64,000 nt of DNA from Dryocola sp031988645. GTDB taxonomy: Bacteria; Pseudomonadota; Gammaproteobacteria; Enterobacterales; Enterobacteriaceae. The position numbers were made by a program, and so were the translations under genes. Positions within the stretch are counted from its first letter, which is position 1; every line of letters begins with the position of its first letter. Shown in pieces: positions 25,359 through 35,141 of this stretch. The notes below the pieces were generated by a model. The model was not told the origin of the DNA and did not search any database. It saw only the letters and a program-made list of their open reading frames with translations. The DNA lies in assembly GCF_051307045.1 (NCBI RefSeq), contig NZ_CP150452.1, positions 3,286,001-3,350,000 of the forward strand. Reading direction: 5' to 3'.

Positions 25359-25451
25359 TGGCGGTGAGGCGGGGATTCGAACCCCGGATGCAGCTTTTGA
25401 CCGCATACTCCCTTAGCAGGGGAGCGCCTTCAGCCTCTCGGCCACCTCACC
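25359..25451 (-). tRNA. serV: tRNA-Ser(GCT)
   Basis: A 93-base class II tRNA on the minus strand starting GGTGAGGTGGCCGAGAGGC. It has the anticodon GCT in CTGCTAAGG, a long variable arm and an encoded CCA. It matches E. coli serV in sequence and position, as first tRNA of the array after csrA. Confidence 0.96.
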
Positions 25452-25512
25452 ACACGCCTCTTGCGAGTGCTTCAAGTTACTCCTGAGAGCTTCTCGTCGC
25501 TGCGTGGCGCAC

Positions 25513-25540
25513 ATATTACTTTCTGGGACTTATAAGTCAA
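25513..25540 (-). promoter_or_regulatory. Promoter of the serV-argVYZQ tRNA operon
   Basis: On the minus strand TTGACT (25540-25535) and TAATAT (25518-25513) are 16 bp apart and are followed by a GC-rich discriminator GTGCGCCACGC, typical of stringently controlled stable-RNA promoters. The tRNA-Ser begins about 60 bases downstream. The remainder of the 25452-25772 gap holds the csrA terminator and nothing else I can identify. Confidence 0.7.
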
Positions 25541-25732
25541 ACAATTTTTCCCGACTCGCTATCGATTGCACAAATCACATCCGATTCGCATAATTTGGAG
25601 ACAAAAAGAGTGTTTTATCAACAGGCAAGATCGCTTTTTCACAAAAAAAACGCGTAAAGTTTTTCGCAGCGAAGCGATAGTCGGCATGAATCAAAGAGGG
25701 CGGGAACAAAAGAAGAGAAGAGAGGAAAGATA

Positions 25733-25765
25733 AAAGGAGCGCCTCGCCAGCGAACGGCGAGACGC
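25733..25765 (-). terminator. Terminator of csrA
   Basis: GCGCCTCGCC (25739-25748) pairs with GGCGAGACGC (25756-25765), one mismatch, with a 7-base loop. On the minus strand it is followed by TCCTTTTATC. It lies 7 bases after the csrA stop. Confidence 0.7.
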
Positions 25766-25772
25766 AGTAACT

Positions 25773-25958
25773 TTAGTAACTCGTTTGTTGCGATTTTTCA
25801 GCCTGGATACGTTGGTAGATCTCTTCACGGTGTACAGAGACTTCTTTCGGGGCGTTCACACCAATACGAACCTGGTTGCCTTTCACCCCAAGTACAGTCA
25901 CGGTCACCTCATCCCCAATCATGAGGGTCTCACCAACTCGACGAGTCAGAATAAGCAT
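25773..25958 (-). CDS. csrA: Carbon storage regulator CsrA
   Basis: A 61-residue RNA-binding protein, essentially identical to E. coli CsrA through MLILTRRVGETLMIGDEVTV and GVNAPKEVSVHREEIYQRI. It dimerises and binds GGA motifs in mRNA leaders to control carbon metabolism, motility and biofilm. The ribosome binding site AAGGAG is itself a GGA-containing site, in line with known autoregulation. It lies between alaS and the tRNA array as in E. coli. Confidence 0.97.
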   Translation of the reverse strand: MLILTRRVGETLMIGDEVTVTVLGVKGNQVRIGVNAPKEVSVHREEIYQRIQAEKSQQTSY

Positions 25959-26205
25959 TCTTTGCTCCTTGAAAGATTAAAAGAGTCGGGTCTGTGGCGT
26001 ATCCCGGCATTATCCATCATATAACGCCAAAAAGTAAGCGATGACAAACACATAAAGTGTAAGCAGTCACGGCATTACATTCTGTTATGACTAAGTTTAG
26101 CCGATATACTCAACTTCAACCTGACTTTATCATTAGCGATAATGTGCAAATGTTCGGGCGCCAGCTCACAAAATGAACCTGCGCCCGCTTACACTTTATT
26201 TTTAC

Positions 26206-28833
26206 TTAGAGTTTAGCCGCAACCCAGGCTTCCACGCCGGCCAGCGCGCCAGGCAAGGCAGCCGCGTCTGTACCGCCCGCCTGCGCCATGTCCGGACGAC
26301 CGCCGCCCTTGCCTCCAACCTGCTGCGCAACCATTCCCACCAGTTCTCCCGCCTTCACGCGGTCAGTCACGTCTTTGGAAACGCCGGCAATCAGAGAAAC
26401 CTTACCTTCTGACACGGTAGCCAGAACGATTACCGCTGAGCCAAGCTGGTTTTTCAGGTCATCGACCATCGTGCGTAACAGCTTAGGTTCAACGTTGCTC
26501 AGCTCGCTCACCAACAGCTTCACGCCTTTCACTTCTACTGCCCTGCTGGAAAGGTTTGCGCTCTCCTTTGAGGCCTGCTGTTCTTTCAGCTGCTGCAGCT
26601 CTTTCTCAAGCTGACGGGTACGCTCCAGCACGGAACGCACTTTGTCATTCAGGTTCTGACTGTCGCCTTTCAGCAGCTGCGCGATGTCGTGCAGCTGGTC
26701 GCTCTGGGCATGCAGATTAGCCAGCGCGCCTTCGCCCGTGACCGCCTCAATACGGCGTACGCCGGCTGCGGTTCCTGATTCAGCAACGATGCGGAACAGG
26801 CCGATATCGCCGGTACGGCTGGCGTGCGTACCGCCGCACAGCTCGGTGGAGAAATCACCCATGCTCAGCACGCGCACGTGGTCGTCATACTTCTCGCCGA
26901 ATAGCGCCATAGCGCCCTTCGCTTTCGCCGCTTCGAGATCCATTACGTTGGTTTCGATTGGCAGGTTACGACGGATTTGCGCGTTGACGATATCTTCCAC
27001 AGCCCGTACTTCGGCAGGCTTCATCGCTTCAAAATGCGAGAAGTCGAAGCGCAGGCCTTTATCGTTAACCAGGGAGCCTTTCTGAGCAACATGGGTGCCC
27101 AGTACCTGGCGCAGAGCGGCGTGCAGCAAATGGGTAGCGGAGTGGTTCAGACGAATGCGCGCCCGGCGTTCTTCATCCACTTCGGCTTTCACGCTGTCGT
27201 TTACCTTCAGCACGCCGCTAACCAGCTTGCCGAGGTGGCCGATCGCCTGACCGTATTTCTGCGTGTCGCTCACGGCGAAGTCGATGCCGTTGCCTTTGAT
27301 AGCGCCTTTATCGCCAACCTGGCCGCCGGATTCGCCGTAGAACGGCGTCTCATCCAGCACCACCACCGCTTCCTGACCGGCTTCAATCTGATTAACAGAC
27401 TTACCGTCAACAAACAGCGCGGTTACCTTAGCGTTCAGATCGAGATGATCGTAGCCTTTAAAGGCGGAGGCAGAATCCACGCGGATCATGCTGTTGTAGT
27501 CGGCGCCGAAACCGCTGGACTCGCGCGCGCGGCGGCGCTGCTCTTCCATTGCGGCTTCAAAACCGGCTTCGTCTACTTTCAGGTTGCGTTCGCGGCAGAC
27601 ATCCGCCGTCAGATCAACCGGGAAGCCGTAGGTGTCATACAGACGGAAGGCGGTTTCGCCGTCCAGCGTATCGCCCTGCAGGTTTGCCAGCTCTTCATCC
27701 AGCAGCGCGAGACCGCGCTCCAGGGTACGGGCAAACTGCTCTTCTTCCGTTTTCAGAACCTGCTCAACCAACGCCTGCTGGCTTTTCAGCTCGTCGCCGG
27801 CGGAGCCCATGACGTCGACCAGCGGACCTACCAGCTTGTAGAAGAAGGTGTCTTTCGCGCCAAGCATGTTGCCATGACGAATTGCGCGACGAATGATGCG
27901 ACGCAGAACGTAGCCACGGCCTTCGTTAGATGGCGTCACGCCGTCGGCGACGAGGAAGGCGCAGGAACGAATATGGTCGGCGATCACGCGTAAAGACTTG
28001 CTGGCCAGATCCGTCGCGCCGGTCACCCGGGCGACGGACTGAATCAGCTTGCTGAACAGATCGATTTCATAGTTGGAGTTAACGTGCTGCAGAACGGCGG
28101 CGATACGCTCCAGACCCATACCGGTATCAACCGACGGCTTCGGCAGCGGCAGCATGGTGCCGTCCTGCTGACGGTTGAACTGCATGAAAACGATGTTCCA
28201 GATTTCGATATAGCGGTCGCCGTCTTCTTCAGGGCTGCCCGGAGGGCCGCCCCAGATATGGTCGCCGTGATCGAAGAAAATCTCGGTACACGGACCGCAA
28301 GGGCCGGTGTCGCCCATCTGCCAGAAGTTGTCCGACGCGTAGGCGGCGCCTTTGTTGTCGCCGATGCGGATAATGCGCTCGCGCGGAACGCCAACTTCTT
28401 TTTCCCAGATGTCAAAGGCTTCGTCGTCGGTTTCGTATACGGTCACCCACAGACGATCTTTTGGCAGGTTGAACCATTGTTCGCCGGTCAGCAGCTCCCA
28501 GGCGAAGTTGATGGCGTCGTGTTTGAAGTAGTCGCCGAAGCTGAAGTTACCCAGCATTTCGAAGAAAGTATGGTGGCGCGCGGTGTAACCGACGTTTTCC
28601 AGGTCATTGTGTTTACCCCCGGCGCGCACGCAGCGTTGTGACGTTGTGGCACGGGAATAGTTACGCTTATCGAGACCCAGGAATACATCCTTGAACTGGT
28701 TCATCCCGGCGTTGGTAAACAGCAAAGTCGGATCGTTATTCGGCACCAGGGAGCTGCTCGCTACAACCTGGTGACCTTTACTATGGAAAAAATCGAGAAA
28801 CGCCTGACGGATCTCAGCGGTGCTCTTGCTCAT
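26206..28833 (-). CDS. alaS: Alanine-tRNA ligase AlaS
   Basis: An 875-residue class II synthetase (E. coli 876). The N-terminal aminoacylation domain starts STAEIRQAFLDFF, with motif 2 around the RCVRAGGKHNDLENVG stretch. The editing domain has the NHSATHLLHAALRQVLG metal site and CGGTHASRTGDIG. The C-terminal C-Ala domain ends in GVEAWVAAKL and contains GGKGGGRPDMAQAGG. It charges tRNA-Ala and clears Ser and Gly mischarging. A 247-base gap with no gene separates it from csrA. Confidence 0.97.
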   Translation of the reverse strand: MSKSTAEIRQAFLDFFHSKGHQVVASSSLVPNNDPTLLFTNAGMNQFKDVFLGLDKRNYSRATTSQRCVRAGGKHNDLENVGYTARHHTFFEMLGNFSFGDYFKHDAINFAWELLTGEQWFNLPKDRLWVTVYETDDEAFDIWEKEVGVPRERIIRIGDNKGAAYASDNFWQMGDTGPCGPCTEIFFDHGDHIWGGPPGSPEEDGDRYIEIWNIVFMQFNRQQDGTMLPLPKPSVDTGMGLERIAAVLQHVNSNYEIDLFSKLIQSVARVTGATDLASKSLRVIADHIRSCAFLVADGVTPSNEGRGYVLRRIIRRAIRHGNMLGAKDTFFYKLVGPLVDVMGSAGDELKSQQALVEQVLKTEEEQFARTLERGLALLDEELANLQGDTLDGETAFRLYDTYGFPVDLTADVCRERNLKVDEAGFEAAMEEQRRRARESSGFGADYNSMIRVDSASAFKGYDHLDLNAKVTALFVDGKSVNQIEAGQEAVVVLDETPFYGESGGQVGDKGAIKGNGIDFAVSDTQKYGQAIGHLGKLVSGVLKVNDSVKAEVDEERRARIRLNHSATHLLHAALRQVLGTHVAQKGSLVNDKGLRFDFSHFEAMKPAEVRAVEDIVNAQIRRNLPIETNVMDLEAAKAKGAMALFGEKYDDHVRVLSMGDFSTELCGGTHASRTGDIGLFRIVAESGTAAGVRRIEAVTGEGALANLHAQSDQLHDIAQLLKGDSQNLNDKVRSVLERTRQLEKELQQLKEQQASKESANLSSRAVEVKGVKLLVSELSNVEPKLLRTMVDDLKNQLGSAVIVLATVSEGKVSLIAGVSKDVTDRVKAGELVGMVAQQVGGKGGGRPDMAQAGGTDAAALPGALAGVEAWVAAKL

Positions 28834-28972
28834 AATTATCCTGAAATCAAGCTAACGAAGAGTTGTAAACCAGACATCACCCGCAGCGATGCTGAAGAGA
28901 CGACCAGTTTACCTGGAAAAAAGTGGGAATAAGATAAGTTTTCTTACCGGGGAAGTAAAATCCCGTATGAGC

Positions 28973-29486
28973 CTAATCGTTAAAATTTCGGTAGATGCCC
29001 TGGATATCTTCCATGAAGAAACCACGATACAGAAGAAAACGCTGCACTTTGGCACGCTCTTTCCACTCCGTCGGCAGCGGCTCGCCAAACTTTCTTTCCG
29101 CCATTTCCCGCGCCATCGCCTGCCAGTCCACTTCGCACGCCATCATGGGCCGCCTCCCCCGTTGCCCGGTCAATGCCTTTTTGCTGCAGCTCCTGGCGGA
29201 TACGCTGCGGCCCATAGCCTTTACGGCTGCGGCTGGCGATAAAACGCGCGGCAAACTGGGCGTCGTCCAGCCAGCGATGCTCGTAGCACCAGGCAATGAC
29301 CTTTTCGATATCTTCGGGGGTAAAATCCGGCTGTTCAGCTTTATGGCTGCCGGGGAAAGTTGGCGCCGAGGCAAGCTTGCGGCGCAGTTCATGTTCGCTG
29401 TGATCGCGCATAGCGAGGATCCGGGTGGCTTTATCCAGCAGGCGGGCGTAAGCGCTGCGGCGGGGCGTTGGGCTTGATTCAGGCAT
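28973..29486 (-). CDS. recX: Recombination regulator RecX (frameshifted)
   Basis: RecX, 170 residues when corrected (E. coli 166), binds RecA filaments and inhibits RecA activity. The N-terminal part reads SAYARLLDKATRILAMRDHS and IASRSRKGYGPQRIRQELQQKGIDRAT. A GGG run at 29147-29149 (plus strand), where GG is expected, shifts the frame. The remaining third (MMACEVDWQAMAREMAERKF to YRNFND) continues in the second frame to the stop at 28973. The start at 29486 gives MPESSPTPRR. It lies directly downstream of recA, from which it is read through. Confidence 0.87.
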
Positions 29487-29546
29487 AAAAAGATAACCTG
29501 TGAAGAAGAGAATAGTATGAGGGTATGGCGTTATGGCAGAAATGAA

Positions 29547-29570
29547 CAGGGGCTGCCGTAGCAACCCCTG
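29547..29570 (-). terminator. Hairpin between recA and recX
   Basis: CAGGGGCTGC (29547-29556) and GCAACCCCTG (29561-29570) form a 10-bp stem with one mismatch and loop CGTA, seven bases after the recA stop. The T-run on the minus strand is poor, which fits the partial readthrough into recX known in E. coli. Confidence 0.6.
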
Positions 29571-29577
29571 GGATTAA

Positions 29578-30727
<1,150 letters not shown>

Positions 30728-30741
<14 letters not shown>

Positions 30742-31237
30742 GCTTATTTTTTAGAAATTCTTCCCACAGGGTTTGCAGGGCGTATTCCGTCGACCGGCGC
30801 CGGATTTCGTCGCGATCGCCTTCAAAAAGCCGATGGCGGGCAATCATGCCGTCGTGCCTTGAAGCAAAGCCGAACCACACGGTGCCAACGGGTTTTTCTT
30901 CGCTGCCGCCGTTCGGTCCGGCTATGCCGCTGACCGAAATCGCATAGTCGGCCGCCGCCGCGTAAAGCGCCCCCTGCGCCATTTCGCGCACCACGGCTTC
31001 GCTCACCGCGCCACAGGTTTCAAGCGTGGCGCTGTTCACACCGATCATTTGATGCTTGGCTTCATTACTGTAGGTAACAAAGCCGCGTTCAAACCAGGCG
31101 GAACTGCCTGAAATATCGGTGATGACCTTGGCTATCCATCCGCCGGTGCAGGATTCTGCCGTGGTAACAGTGGCGCCGAGCCGGCCGAGCGCTTCCCCCA
31201 CCTGCTTGCTCAATTGACGTAAAGTTGTCTCTGTCAC
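30728..31237 (-). CDS. pncC: Nicotinamide-nucleotide amidase PncC
   Basis: A 169-residue CinA C-terminal-domain protein (E. coli PncC/YgaD has 165). It hydrolyses NMN to nicotinate mononucleotide and ammonia in pyridine nucleotide salvage. The conserved TTAESCTGGW with the catalytic Ser, GFVTYSNEAK and SGIAGPNGGSEEKPVGTVW motifs are present. The start is GTG at 31237, with GGAG five bases upstream. An in-frame ATG at 31273 has no site. It is immediately upstream of recA as in E. coli. Confidence 0.9.
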
Positions 31238-31366
31238 AGTGGCTCCGATTGTAGTCGTATTACAGAATATCACGATAGCACTTTACCGGGTTTTCAGGGG
31301 ATTACATCATGAACGTCGAGGCGGGTTCGGGAAATGAAAAAGGCCAGCGAACGCTGGCCGGAACTA

Positions 31367-32245
31367 TTACTTCATGCTGTCGGCAAGGGTTTCCACATTA
31401 TGTTTAAACGCCATTTCATAGGTGCTGGCCGGGCCGTCTGCCGATGACAGGGCTTCAGGATAAAGCTCCCCGCCCGGCTGCGCCCCGCAGGCTTTAGCAA
31501 TCTGCTGCACAAGACGGGGATCCGTCTGATTCTCAATAAAGTAGGTTTTAATATGCTGCTCTTTGAGCTGCTTGATTAAGGCTGCAACATCGCTGGCGCT
31601 GGCTTCCGCCTCGGTAGAAAAACCTACGGGCGCCAGAAACGTCACGCCGTACGCCTTGCCGAAATAGCCGAAGGCATCATGGCTGGTCAGTACGTGGCGC
31701 TGCGCTTTTGGAATAGCCTCAAAGCGCGTTTTTGCCCAGCTATCGAGAAGCTTCAGGCGCGTAATATATTCCGTTCCCGACTCGCGGATCGCGGGCGCGT
31801 CTTCCTGGTCGGCAGCAGCCAGCGCCTGCATGATATTAGCGGCATATATCGCCCCATTTTCAGCGCTGTTCCAGGCGTGGGGATCGGTAACCGTTTTGCC
31901 CTCTTCAACCATGCTGCGGGTATCGATACCCTGTGAGGCCACCACCACCTTCCCTTTATAGCCGGAGGCGCTCACCAGCCTGTCCATCCACCCTTCCATG
32001 CCCAGCCCGCTGACTATCACCACGTCGGCATGGCTCAGCGCCACGCTGTCCTTCGGCGAAGGCTCAAAGCTGTGCGGGTCGCCATCCGGGCCGACCAGGC
32101 TTGTGACGGTCACGTGCTCGCCTCCCACCTGTTTTGCCATATCCGCCAGCACGGTGAAGCTTGTCACCACCTTCAAATTTTTCGCCAGCGCGGCCTGGCT
32201 GGAGACTGCCAGCACCAAAGACAGTGCCATCCCAAAACGTTTCAT
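31367..32245 (-). CDS. Metal ABC transporter substrate-binding protein, probably zinc
   Basis: A 292-residue TroA/ZnuA-type periplasmic binding protein with a signal peptide cleaved after about residue 21 (QAALA-KNLKV). Metal-ligand histidines are visible at His58 (DGDPHSFEP), His123 (DPHAWN) and His189 (TSHDAFGYF). A third-position histidine is typical of zinc proteins, where Mn/Fe binders carry glutamate. No His-rich loop is present, unlike E. coli ZnuA. The gene is the last of the operon; its start overlaps the permease stop. Together with the Zur-like box upstream this points to zinc. Manganese or iron (SitA-like) is the alternative. Confidence 0.82.
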   Translation of the reverse strand: MKRFGMALSLVLAVSSQAALAKNLKVVTSFTVLADMAKQVGGEHVTVTSLVGPDGDPHSFEPSPKDSVALSHADVVIVSGLGMEGWMDRLVSASGYKGKVVVASQGIDTRSMVEEGKTVTDPHAWNSAENGAIYAANIMQALAAADQEDAPAIRESGTEYITRLKLLDSWAKTRFEAIPKAQRHVLTSHDAFGYFGKAYGVTFLAPVGFSTEAEASASDVAALIKQLKEQHIKTYFIENQTDPRLVQQIAKACGAQPGGELYPEALSSADGPASTYEMAFKHNVETLADSMK

Positions 32246-33126
32246 TTAACCCCCTTGCTGATTGATAGCCCACCCCGGTAAATATGCCGGGCTAAACCAC
32301 TACGTGAACCAAACAGAATCGATATGAAAAATGCGCCGCTCGCCGTCAGAACAATGGCAGGCCCGGCGGGAAGAGCGGCATAAAATGACCAGGCGAGCCC
32401 AAGCCACGCGCAAAACAGGCCGCAAAGCACCGCGATTACCATTGCGCCCGGCAACGTTTTCGCCCAGCAGCGGGCAGAAACGGCGGGCAGCATCATCAAG
32501 CCCACGGACATCAATGTGCCGAGAATTTGAAAACCAGCGACCAGGTTAAGCACCAGCAAAGCGAGGAACACGCCGTGCAGAAGATGCGGCGCCAGGCGGC
32601 TGTTCACGCGCAGGAAAGCGCGATCGAAGGTTTCCATGACGAAGCCGCGGTACAGCACGGCCAACAGCAACAGCGTCACGCTGGCAATGATGCCGACGAA
32701 GATCGTGGCCTGGCCGTCGACGGCGAGGATCGATCCAAAGAGTAAATGCAGCAGATCGACACTGGATCCGCGCAGCGAGATCAGCGTCACGCCCAGCGCC
32801 AGGGAGCCGAGGTAAAAGCCGGCAAAACTCGCGTCTTCCTTCAGGTTGGTACGGGCGCTCACAACGCCCGAAACCAGTGCCACCACCACGCCCGCAATAA
32901 ATCCACCAATGCCCATCGCCAGCAGCGACATGCCCGCCAGTAAATATCCCACGGCCACGCCCGGTAAAATGGCGTGCGACAAAGCGTCGCCGACCAGGCT
33001 CATCCGCCGCAGCAGAAGAAAAATACCCAGCGGGGCGGTGCTCAATGAAAGCGCCAGGCACGCCACCAGCGCGCGACGCATAAAGCCGTAATGAATAAAG
33101 GGTTCAATTAAGAAGTGATAAATCAT
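32242..33126 (-). CDS. Metal ABC transporter permease (ABC-3 family)
   Basis: A 294-residue inner-membrane permease of the ZnuB/TroC/SitC family with about eight hydrophobic helices. Family motifs include RRALVACLALSLSTAPLG, RRMSLVGDALSHAILPG, and a later GTLMSVGLMMLPAVSAR. It forms the translocation pore for the metal. Four-base overlaps with both neighbours (ATGA type) imply one translationally coupled operon. Confidence 0.88.
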   Translation of the reverse strand: MIYHFLIEPFIHYGFMRRALVACLALSLSTAPLGIFLLLRRMSLVGDALSHAILPGVAVGYLLAGMSLLAMGIGGFIAGVVVALVSGVVSARTNLKEDASFAGFYLGSLALGVTLISLRGSSVDLLHLLFGSILAVDGQATIFVGIIASVTLLLLAVLYRGFVMETFDRAFLRVNSRLAPHLLHGVFLALLVLNLVAGFQILGTLMSVGLMMLPAVSARCWAKTLPGAMVIAVLCGLFCAWLGLAWSFYAALPAGPAIVLTASGAFFISILFGSRSGLARHIYRGGLSISKGVK

Positions 33127-33818
33127 GCGGATAGCGCCAGTTTTAAGTTTCCAGGCTGATAGCGGGGCAAAACATCCGCGGCTTTTCCCCAGTGGCAGGA
33201 CTCAGGGCCGAGCAGTAAAACCTGCGGGAAATGGCATGCCACCAGCGCGTTGTCATGCAGCACCGCGATCACCGTTTTTCCGGCCTCATGCATCTGACAA
33301 ACCAAGTTCATCAGAAAGCGGCTTGTCTGGGCGTCAACGCCGGTGAAGGGTTCATCCATCAGCACCAGCGGCGCATCCTGGACAAGCAAACGCGCAAAAA
33401 GCATGCGCTGAAACTGCCCGCCGGAAAGCGTTTCGATGGGCTGGCCGCGCAGTTCATTCAGCCCGACGCGGTCAATGGCTTCACAAACGCGCAGGCGATG
33501 TTTGCGGCCGAGCCCGGCAAACAGACCGCGAGCGGGCCAGCTGCCCATGCAAACCACATCGTAGACGGTCGCAGGAAACTGGCGATCCATCTCAGCAAGC
33601 TGTGGCAGCCAGGCCGCGCGAGGGACGACGCCGCCTGCGAAAGTGAGTCGACCGGACACGGGAGGCTGCAAGCGCAGCAGCGTCTTCAGAAGCGTGGACT
33701 TGCCGGTGCCGTTGGCTCCGATAACCGCCGTCATGCTGCCGGCGGAAAATATGCCGTTTAAAGGTTGCGTTACCGCCCTGCCCTGGTAGCCAGCCGTCAG
33801 ATTTTCAAGGGTCATCAT
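33123..33818 (-). CDS. Metal ABC transporter ATPase
   Basis: A 231-residue ATPase with Walker A GANGTGKST, signature TLSGGQFQRMLFARLL and Walker B LVLMDEPFTGVD, followed by the HDNAL switch histidine. It resembles ZnuC and AztA-type subunits. The start is ATG at 33818 (or 33815), which overlaps the stop of a 39-codon ORF by four bases. No good ribosome binding site precedes it, so translation probably depends on that upstream ORF. Confidence 0.88.
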   Translation of the reverse strand: MMTLENLTAGYQGRAVTQPLNGIFSAGSMTAVIGANGTGKSTLLKTLLRLQPPVSGRLTFAGGVVPRAAWLPQLAEMDRQFPATVYDVVCMGSWPARGLFAGLGRKHRLRVCEAIDRVGLNELRGQPIETLSGGQFQRMLFARLLVQDAPLVLMDEPFTGVDAQTSRFLMNLVCQMHEAGKTVIAVLHDNALVACHFPQVLLLGPESCHWGKAADVLPRYQPGNLKLALSA

Positions 33819-33934
33819 GGCAATGCGATCGCCCAGAGAATCATCGCCCATAAGAGCGACAGCAGAAGCAGAACGCCACAGCAGCGTAGCAGAGCTGATG
33901 CGGTGAATAATGTGCGAGCGGGGGAGACTGACAT
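33815..33934 (-). CDS. Small predicted membrane protein at the head of the metal ABC operon
   Basis: A 39-codon ORF not listed by usual length cut-offs. It starts ATG at 33934 with a weak GAG site, and its stop overlaps the ATPase start (ATGA). The product begins MSVSPARTLFTASALLR and contains a Cys-Cys pair at residues 18-19, then a hydrophobic, Leu/Trp-rich segment of about 20 residues (GVLLLLSLLWAMILWAIALP) to the C terminus. A single membrane helix with a basic N-terminal side is likely. I do not recognise a family. It is either a small transporter-associated protein or a leader that couples ATPase translation. Confidence 0.5.
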   Translation of the reverse strand: MSVSPARTLFTASALLRCCGVLLLLSLLWAMILWAIALP

Positions 33935-33954
33935 ACGAAGCACTCAGGTTGATT

Positions 33955-33969
33955 TGTTATAACATAACA
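33955..33969 (-). promoter_or_regulatory. Zur-like operator
   Basis: TGTTAT-AAC-ATAACA is a perfect 6-bp inverted repeat with a 3-base spacer. The published gammaproteobacterial Zur consensus has the core TGTTAT-ANT-ATAACA, so only one core position differs. Flanking bases GA and T also agree. It lies 21-35 bases upstream of the first ATG of the metal ABC operon. Assignment to Zur is inferred from the pattern. Confidence 0.65.
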
Positions 33970-34067
33970 TAAAACAACTTGAGCGGTTTGTAAATTTCTG
34001 ATTTACACTTCGCTTCAGGCGAAGCGCGGATACTAAGAAAACAGCGGGCCGTTAACCCGCCGTTCTT

Positions 34068-35141
34068 TTACTGCACGCGAGCCAGCGCGACGGCCTGGCC
34101 CAGCTGCCAAACCGCCATCGCATAGTGGGTGCTGTGGTTGTAGCGGGTGATGGCATAGAAGTTTGGCAAGCCGTACCAGTACTGATAGCGGTCGCCCATA
34201 TCCAGACGCAGCAGGCTGGCTTCCTGATGGTTACCCAGCGAGCCCTGCGGGCTTAAACCGGACTGCTGCAGCGCGGAGACGGAGTATTTTGTATTAAAGC
34301 CGTTTGCCAGCCCCGGCACCTGGCCGTTTGCCGGCACCGCCACCAGATCCTCTTTTACCCAGCCATGCTCTTTAAAATAGTTCGCCACGCTGCCGATGGC
34401 GTCTTCCGGATCCCACAGGTTCACGTGGCCGTCGCCGTTAAAATCAACCGCGTACTCTTTAAAGGAGGACGGCATAAACTGACCGTAGCCCATCGCGCCC
34501 GCGAACGACCCCTTCAGCGCCAGCGGATCGTCGCCTTCGTTACGCGCCATCAGCAGGAAGGTTTCCAGCTCGCCGGAGAAATACTGCGCACGGCGCGGAT
34601 AGGCAAAGGAAAGCGTCGCCAGAGCGTCAATGATTCTGGTTTTACCCATCACGCGGCCCCAGCGGGTCTCCACGCCGATAATGCCGACGATGATTTCCGG
34701 CGGCACGCCGTAAACCTGAAAAGCGCGTTTCAGCGCGTCAGCATGCTGGTTCCAGAACACGACGCCGTTTTGCACGTTATCCGGGGTGATAAACTTCCCA
34801 CGATAGCGTAACCATGCGCCGTTCGGTCCGGCAGGCGGCGCCGTCGTCGGCGCCTGGTTGTCCATTAAACGCAGCACGTAATCCAGTTTCTTCGCCTGAG
34901 ACAGCACTTCATGCAGCTGCTGGCGGTCAAAGCCGTGCTTATTCACCATCTTATCGATGAATTTTTCGGCTTCCGGGTTGTAGGCAAAATCCCCGGTCTG
35001 CATGAAAACGTCATGCTGCGGCTGCAGCAGGAAACCGCCGGAGGAAGCGCCCACGGTCTGAGCTGGCGTTTCGGTTTTCGGTTTGCTGCTACAGGCGGAT
35101 AACAAAACAAGAAGCGGGAGTAACGCGGCTGTGTAACGCAT
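34068..35141 (-). CDS. mltB: Membrane-bound lytic murein transglycosylase B (MltB)
   Basis: A 357-residue outer-membrane lipoprotein with lipobox LLSACSS (Cys17). The catalytic glutamate lies in IIGVETRWGRVMGK, and GAMGYGQFMPSSFKEYAVDFNGDG is the conserved substrate-groove and calcium-binding stretch. It cleaves glycan strands to 1,6-anhydromuropeptides. In E. coli mltB is followed by srl, nor and hyc/hyp genes before mutS. Here it is directly divergent from mutS. Confidence 0.94.
   Translation of the reverse strand: MRYTAALLPLLVLLSACSSKPKTETPAQTVGASSGGFLLQPQHDVFMQTGDFAYNPEAEKFIDKMVNKHGFDRQQLHEVLSQAKKLDYVLRLMDNQAPTTAPPAGPNGAWLRYRGKFITPDNVQNGVVFWNQHADALKRAFQVYGVPPEIIVGIIGVETRWGRVMGKTRIIDALATLSFAYPRRAQYFSGELETFLLMARNEGDDPLALKGSFAGAMGYGQFMPSSFKEYAVDFNGDGHVNLWDPEDAIGSVANYFKEHGWVKEDLVAVPANGQVPGLANGFNTKYSVSALQQSGLSPQGSLGNHQEASLLRLDMGDRYQYWYGLPNFYAITRYNHSTHYAMAVWQLGQAVALARVQ

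Noticed and set aside
24476..25486. Open frames across the tRNA array encoding proteins with a HPGGFEPPTARF motif
   Set aside because: The motif is the translation of the tRNA-Arg gene on the opposite strand, a well-known spurious ORF.
24403..25772. A genomic island or prophage integrated at the tRNA cluster
   Set aside because: No integrase, attachment-site pair or phage gene is present; the short tRNA fragments are part of tandem 133-bp units.
31367..33851. SitABCD manganese/iron transporter
   Set aside because: There is a single permease gene, the operon ends with the binding protein instead of starting with it, and the ligand histidine and operator fit zinc better.
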